DNA from: Antitrichia curtipendula
Taxonomy: Eukaryota; Streptophyta; Bryopsida; Hypnales; Leucodontaceae
Length of the DNA stretch: 64,000 nucleotides
Direction: 5' to 3'
Assembly: GCA_951230915.1 (NCBI GenBank)
Contig: OX579635.1
Location: forward strand, 4,712,001 to 4,776,000
How positions within the stretch are numbered: the stretch's first letter is position 1; each line of letters starts with the position of its first letter. The translations under genes were made by a program, and so were the position numbers. A model generated the notes under the pieces. It saw only the letters and a list, made by a program, of their open reading frames with translations, did not search any database and had not been told where the DNA came from. Below, one piece after another: positions 60,313 through 64,000 of this stretch.

Positions 60313-60774
60313 ACGAGGCCGGGGTGAATTGACCCCCTCGCTCGTCCCCCAGGGAAAACCTGAAATTTTTTATTTTCCATGCATGATTTTTTTAATAAAT
60401 TCTAAATTCATATTTGCAATTAGAGGCCCCCAATTAGCTAGGGAGGCTATAGAAAATAGAATTTTCACGGCACAAAATAGGGGGCTTTTTTTTATATGGA
60501 CCCTTGGATGGACTTTGGTAGGATGAGCAAGGGGGCAAATTCACCCTGGCCTTAAACAACGGGCTAGTTACCGTGGAAATCATTTGTTTTGGTATCGTGT
60601 GAATTGTTAGCTTAGAAATAATGCAAAAGCGCTCATTGGAAGTCAAGCTATTGTGGAAGACCTTCCCTCTTCACATGAAACTCGGGGGATGAATAGTTAT
60701 ATTTCTGTCCTACATCAATGGAGAGATTCTTTGTTATTCATCGGTCGAAAAATGTCGTCCGCAGCATTTATGGG
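60313..60774 (+). mobile_element. Second type C TTAA MITE, split by a hAT-like MITE
   Basis: Starts immediately after the shared TTAA 60,309-60,312, in the same head-to-tail arrangement as at 3.1-3.6 kb, and ends TTTATGGG before TTAA 60,775-60,778. Its first bases are interrupted by the 235-bp element 60,317-60,551. Confidence 0.75.
60317..60551. mobile_element. hAT-like MITE, copy E2, nested
   Basis: 235 bp with ends GGCCGGGGTGAATTGACCCC and, reversed, GGCCAGGGTGAATTTGCCCC, continuing to GCTC. Flanking octamers are TTAAACGA (60,309-60,316) and TTAAACAA (60,552-60,559), one mismatch. The empty type C copies read TTAAACGACGGG at this point, so the 8-bp duplication is confirmed by comparison. 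Eight bases point to hAT. Homologous to 1,834-2,049 in the opposite orientation. Confidence 0.8.
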
Positions 60775-60839
60775 TTAAAAAACAAGACAAGAAAAAGATA
60801 AAATTGTTTCGTATGGGACAAATGTATGCATGTTCGGTA

Positions 60840-61045
60840 CAGGGCAATGCCTCTCGTCATCAGGATTTACCCGACATAAACCGTGGGCGGGCAACATAAT
60901 GTTTTCGGATGACAAAACATTTTTGGATGAACAATTTTTTGCTTCCATAATGCCCGATTATGCAAGCAAAATTGTGTAATCAGGGATTACAAGTATGGAA
61001 CCCCTAATTGCAACACAAAATCCTCCTGCAAAATGAACGGGACAA
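60840..61045 (-). repeat. Foldback repeat F2
   Basis: Carries 'gggcaatgcctctcgt', 'aatgcccgattatgc' and 'ctgcaaaatgaacggg' blocks, the inverse order of F1 at 2,285-2,566. Hairpins are less perfect than in F1. Confidence 0.5.
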
Positions 61046-61430
61046 TTTCCAGCAGTAGTTTACAATTACTAGAATTCAATAAGATATCATCCTGATTTTA
61101 TCAGTGTTTTTGTCCATATCTACAGGTGTAGAGAATTTCAGTTCAATGCCGTGACTGAGATCGCCCTTTCATAACATTCAAGAGCCTTCAGAGAGGCTGC
61201 CTTTGCCTCTCTGAAGTCTTCATCCACGAAATGCATCCACATATTATTAATGTAAGTTTCAGGACCGAGACAATGGCAGTACATTTATGGTGCGATCTAT
61301 TTTTTTGGCTAATTCTTGGACAAAATATACAAAAAAATAATTATAAAATAGATGGTCTGTCAAAACCCAAAGAATTCATCGAGTATTCTACCAAAGAAAT
61401 CTAACCATTTGCCATCAATAATTTATTATG

Positions 61431-62050
61431 ATTGCTTTTGTAGAAAAGAGAATCTCTTTATGTAAACTTGGGGTGGTAAGAGATAGAACAACCCATGTGG
61501 GATATGTAATTTAGAATTTGTAATTTCTCAACCGCTCATAATTAAGTCTAAAGTAGGAATTGTGTTAAAATTATAATTTCAGACCTCATTTAGGCATAGT
61601 GGAATACCTTTTTTCAAAAAAAATTGAACTAAAAAAAGGTGGGGAATCAAGCTAAGTTTCATCTCCAAAAATCCTTTTTAAATTTAGATCTTCCACTCAA
61701 AAGTTATGGACAAATTTCATAGAGGATGTATGAAAATGTCAAAAAAAAATCCTTTCAAACCCCTCTATGAAATTTGTCTATAACTTTTGAGTGGAAGATT
61801 AAAATCTCAAACTAATTTTTGAAGATGAAATTTAACTTGATTCTCCAACTTATTTTAGTTCAAATTATTTTGAAAAAAGTTATTTTACTATGCCTAAATG
61901 AGGTCTGAAATTATAGTTTTAACACAATTCCTACTTTAGACTTAACTATGAGCGGTTGAGAAATTACAAACTCTAAATTACTTATCCCACATGGGTTGTT
62001 CTACCTCCTACCACCCCATATGTACATAAAGAATTGTCTACAAAGTCAGA
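61431..62050. repeat. Long foldback element with ~300-bp arms
   Basis: 61,431-61,735 and 61,745-62,050 are inverted copies with a loop of about 10 bases near 61,740. Matching pairs include 'gggtggtaagagatagaacaa' with its inverse, 'gacctcatttaggcatagt', 'agtctaaagtaggaattgtg' and 'ttccactcaaaagttatgga'. Differences between arms are few substitutions and small indels. A transcript would fold into a long near-perfect hairpin, a typical source of small RNAs. No coding capacity. Confidence 0.85.
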
Positions 62051-62859
62051 ATTACAAAACATGAATGGTTACAAAGGAATGTGCGGGAATTCAAACACTG
62101 AAATTACTGACCACAATGATTTCATTGGTTCAAAGCTATTTTTTTCTGTATTGCCTGAATTGGGGGTGTTCAATTTCCCAGTAACCTGATTGTGCAGTCA
62201 TGACCTTGGCACTGAGCAGAAGTCTGACTTTATGGACGCGTGGCTTATTAGCTAATGTGGGGTGTGGAATATTCCACACCATTTCATCCTTTGGATGAAA
62301 TGATGTGAAATATACCACATCATTCCGTCAGAGGGAAGGCAGCTGCTCTCACAGCTCTTGAATGTTATGTTGCAATTGCTTAAAAACATGAAAGAGAAAA
62401 ATTCTGCTCATGATACTCAGGCACAGTAGATCACTAGATCCAGAGTTTGAGAAATTTTGAGCTTAGCCTACCTGCATTAAACGAAACTATCAACTGTCAA
62501 CTATTTTCTTGTTGCTTTACTGAGCCAGGGTTTTTTTGGGGGAGCGAATTTTCACCGAAAGCGATACAAAATTTTCTTACAAGGAATATTTGGTGCGGAT
62601 TTCCCCCTTTTCCAATGGATGGAATCACGACATGCTACCAAAGGGACAATATTGCTCTATTTTGGATGAATGTACACTGTTTCAGATGGATAAATAATTT
62701 CCATCTATATATTGCAGATTTCATCCATTTTTGTGGATGTAAATAGCTTCATCACTCAACCGATGATTGCTTCAGTCTACACTGCCTAAAGTAAACCGTA
62801 AACCACTATCGGGAATCCTCCTATTGATTATGTGGGAGCATTTTGATCTATGATTAGGG
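62051..62859. other. Intergenic with small palindromes
   Basis: 62,261-62,280 is a perfect 20-bp palindrome (GGTGTGGAATATTCCACACC), followed at once by another hairpin (ATTTCATCC..GGATGAAAT, 62,281-62,301). No gene supported; the 99-codon frame has no recognisable domain. Confidence 0.5.
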
Positions 62860-63000
62860 TTTCCATGCCCAATTACGCAATTTTGCCCGCGGAATCTGGC
62901 ATTGAGATTTTTCATCCAAAAATGTTCTGTCATCCAAAAATATTATGTTACCCAGCAGTGGTTTAGGTCGGGCAATGCCTCTCGTTGTCGGACATTGCCC
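62860..63000. repeat. Foldback repeat F3
   Basis: Third copy of the F family, with 'gcccaattacgcaattttgc' and 'gggcaatgcctctcgttgtcgg' pairing with 'cattgccc'. The next MITE begins directly at its edge. Confidence 0.45.
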
Positions 63001-63002
63001 TA

Positions 63003-63278
63003 AGGTAGGTACACCCAAATGTACCACTGACCTTAAACCGCCAATCATCTATACTATGCGTACATCTTCAAAATCAGTCCTATACCTATGTGGAAGAAAC
63101 GCTTTTAGAACCAAACTTTGTTCCTTAATAACTTTTGCATACCGTATCCAAATGTCATGTTCTCTGGTATGTTGGAACCTCCTTTCACTTGCCAATAAGA
63201 ACATATGAAAATTTGACCATTCTAATAATAGTAACTAGGCTCAGTAGCAAAAAGTGGCGGTTTTGGGTGTACCTACCT
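63003..63278. mobile_element. TA-flanked MITE, AGGTAGGTACACCC ends
   Basis: 276 bp with 17-bp perfect inverted ends AGGTAGGTACACCCAAA, flanked by TA at 63,001-63,002 and 63,279-63,280. Shares the AGGTAG tip with G1 and G2 but a different interior, so it is a second family using the same terminal motif. Confidence 0.85.
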
Positions 63279-63280
63279 TA

Positions 63281-64000
63281 TAACCCACCCACCCCCCGCT
63301 CTGAGCTTTTGTGACGAGAGACGGAACAGGCCCACTTTTGTAATGACGGGTGCCCGCTCTGTACTGTACAGTACTGTACCGTAGCCACTCCACATTTCCA
63401 GGACCGTATCTGATTTTTCAGTACCATACAATACAGTATCCAGATACTTTGGGCGGGTAAGGATTCTTCCTTGCTAGATAGTAGATACTGAATGTCTCAA
63501 TGGGTACCCATAACATTGTTTACCAATAGGAGGTAGGGGCCTCTTTTGCATCTTTGAAAAGGGGAATCTACGGTGAACAAAATTGTGTTATATGTCTCCT
63601 CAACCAACGCCTACCCTTGAATTAAACGGCACACCCTTCCAAAGAATCTAGGGAGGCATAATATCTTCTCTGCATGGGGTGGATCATTGCCTCTTAAATA
63701 TATAATGTTATGATATAGCATGGCACAAATGAAGTGCAAATTGCATACAATAAGTGTTGCTCCAATGCGTTTGGGATCCAACGTGTCAACAACATGATGA
63801 TGGGACCACTAAAAAAACATGTTTCAATGCAACCGGCATTGGTCCCTTTTTATTCTGCACCCTACCATTTTCCATCCCCGGCCCGACAATTTGACAAAAG
63901 ATGAAGAGCTTGCAAGTTGGCTTGTAATAAGAAAAGTCATAATTGTTAAACATTTTCATGCTTTGTTATGTGTGCCAATAAATAGGACCTTTCCTTTTTG
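63281..64000. other. Intergenic to window end
   Basis: Starts with a C-rich run. A palindrome GTACTGTACAGTAC is at 63,361-63,374 and 'gtac/gtatc' phrases follow to 63,440. No gene seen. Confidence 0.45.

Noticed and set aside
1..64000. tRNA, rRNA and CRISPR arrays
   Set aside because: No cloverleaf with A and B boxes, no rRNA core and no regularly spaced direct repeats of CRISPR type were seen; the only regular arrays are the minisatellites and tandem MITEs described.

Overview
The window looks like intergenic and accessory DNA from a land plant with a large, repeat-rich genome. The evidence is the AT-rich composition, long stretches without genes, GT-AG introns, an intronless-CDS F-box gene, a degraded chromodomain Ty3/gypsy element, a hAT transposase relic, LINE debris and many short terminal-inverted-repeat elements (MITEs). 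A gymnosperm, fern or bryophyte would fit; I cannot fix the lineage by eye. There is no sign of bacterial organisation.

Layout. 1-13 kb is a patchwork of MITEs, many bounded by TTAA with termini CCCCTAAAGG or close variants, several nested in one another, with LINE fragments near 8 kb. 13.5 kb has a hAT MITE with a perfect 8-bp target duplication. 14-19.6 kb holds nothing I recognise. 19.6-21.9 kb is a broken Ty3/gypsy chromovirus integrase and chromodomain, split by a TTAA MITE. 22,693-29,948 and 32,973-40,228 form a 7,256-bp inverted repeat with constant coordinate sum 62,921. It carries two divergent copies of an unrecognised five-exon gene (697 codons by my splice model), each with CCAAT, G-box and TATA signals and a long upstream ORF. 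The spacer holds a 200-N gap flanked by an 817-bp direct duplication, probably an unmerged contig overlap. 42.9-48.6 kb is a three-exon hAT transposase relic with a minisatellite in an intron. 50.7-52.8 kb is the best-supported ordinary host gene, an F-box protein on the minus strand with a likely 5' UTR intron. A PIF/Harbinger MITE lies upstream of it. 56.7-63.3 kb is a second MITE cluster that repeats the families seen at 1.8-3.6 kb.

Functional picture. Only the F-box gene and the duplicated five-exon gene look potentially active. The main novelty candidates are the perfect gene-bearing inverted duplication and a large family of TTAA-targeting MITEs with piggyBac-like ends in a plant context. 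A nested insertion whose empty-site relative lies in the same window supports the TTAA target. No autonomous transposase for that family is visible here. All identities come from reading the sequence; no database search was run.
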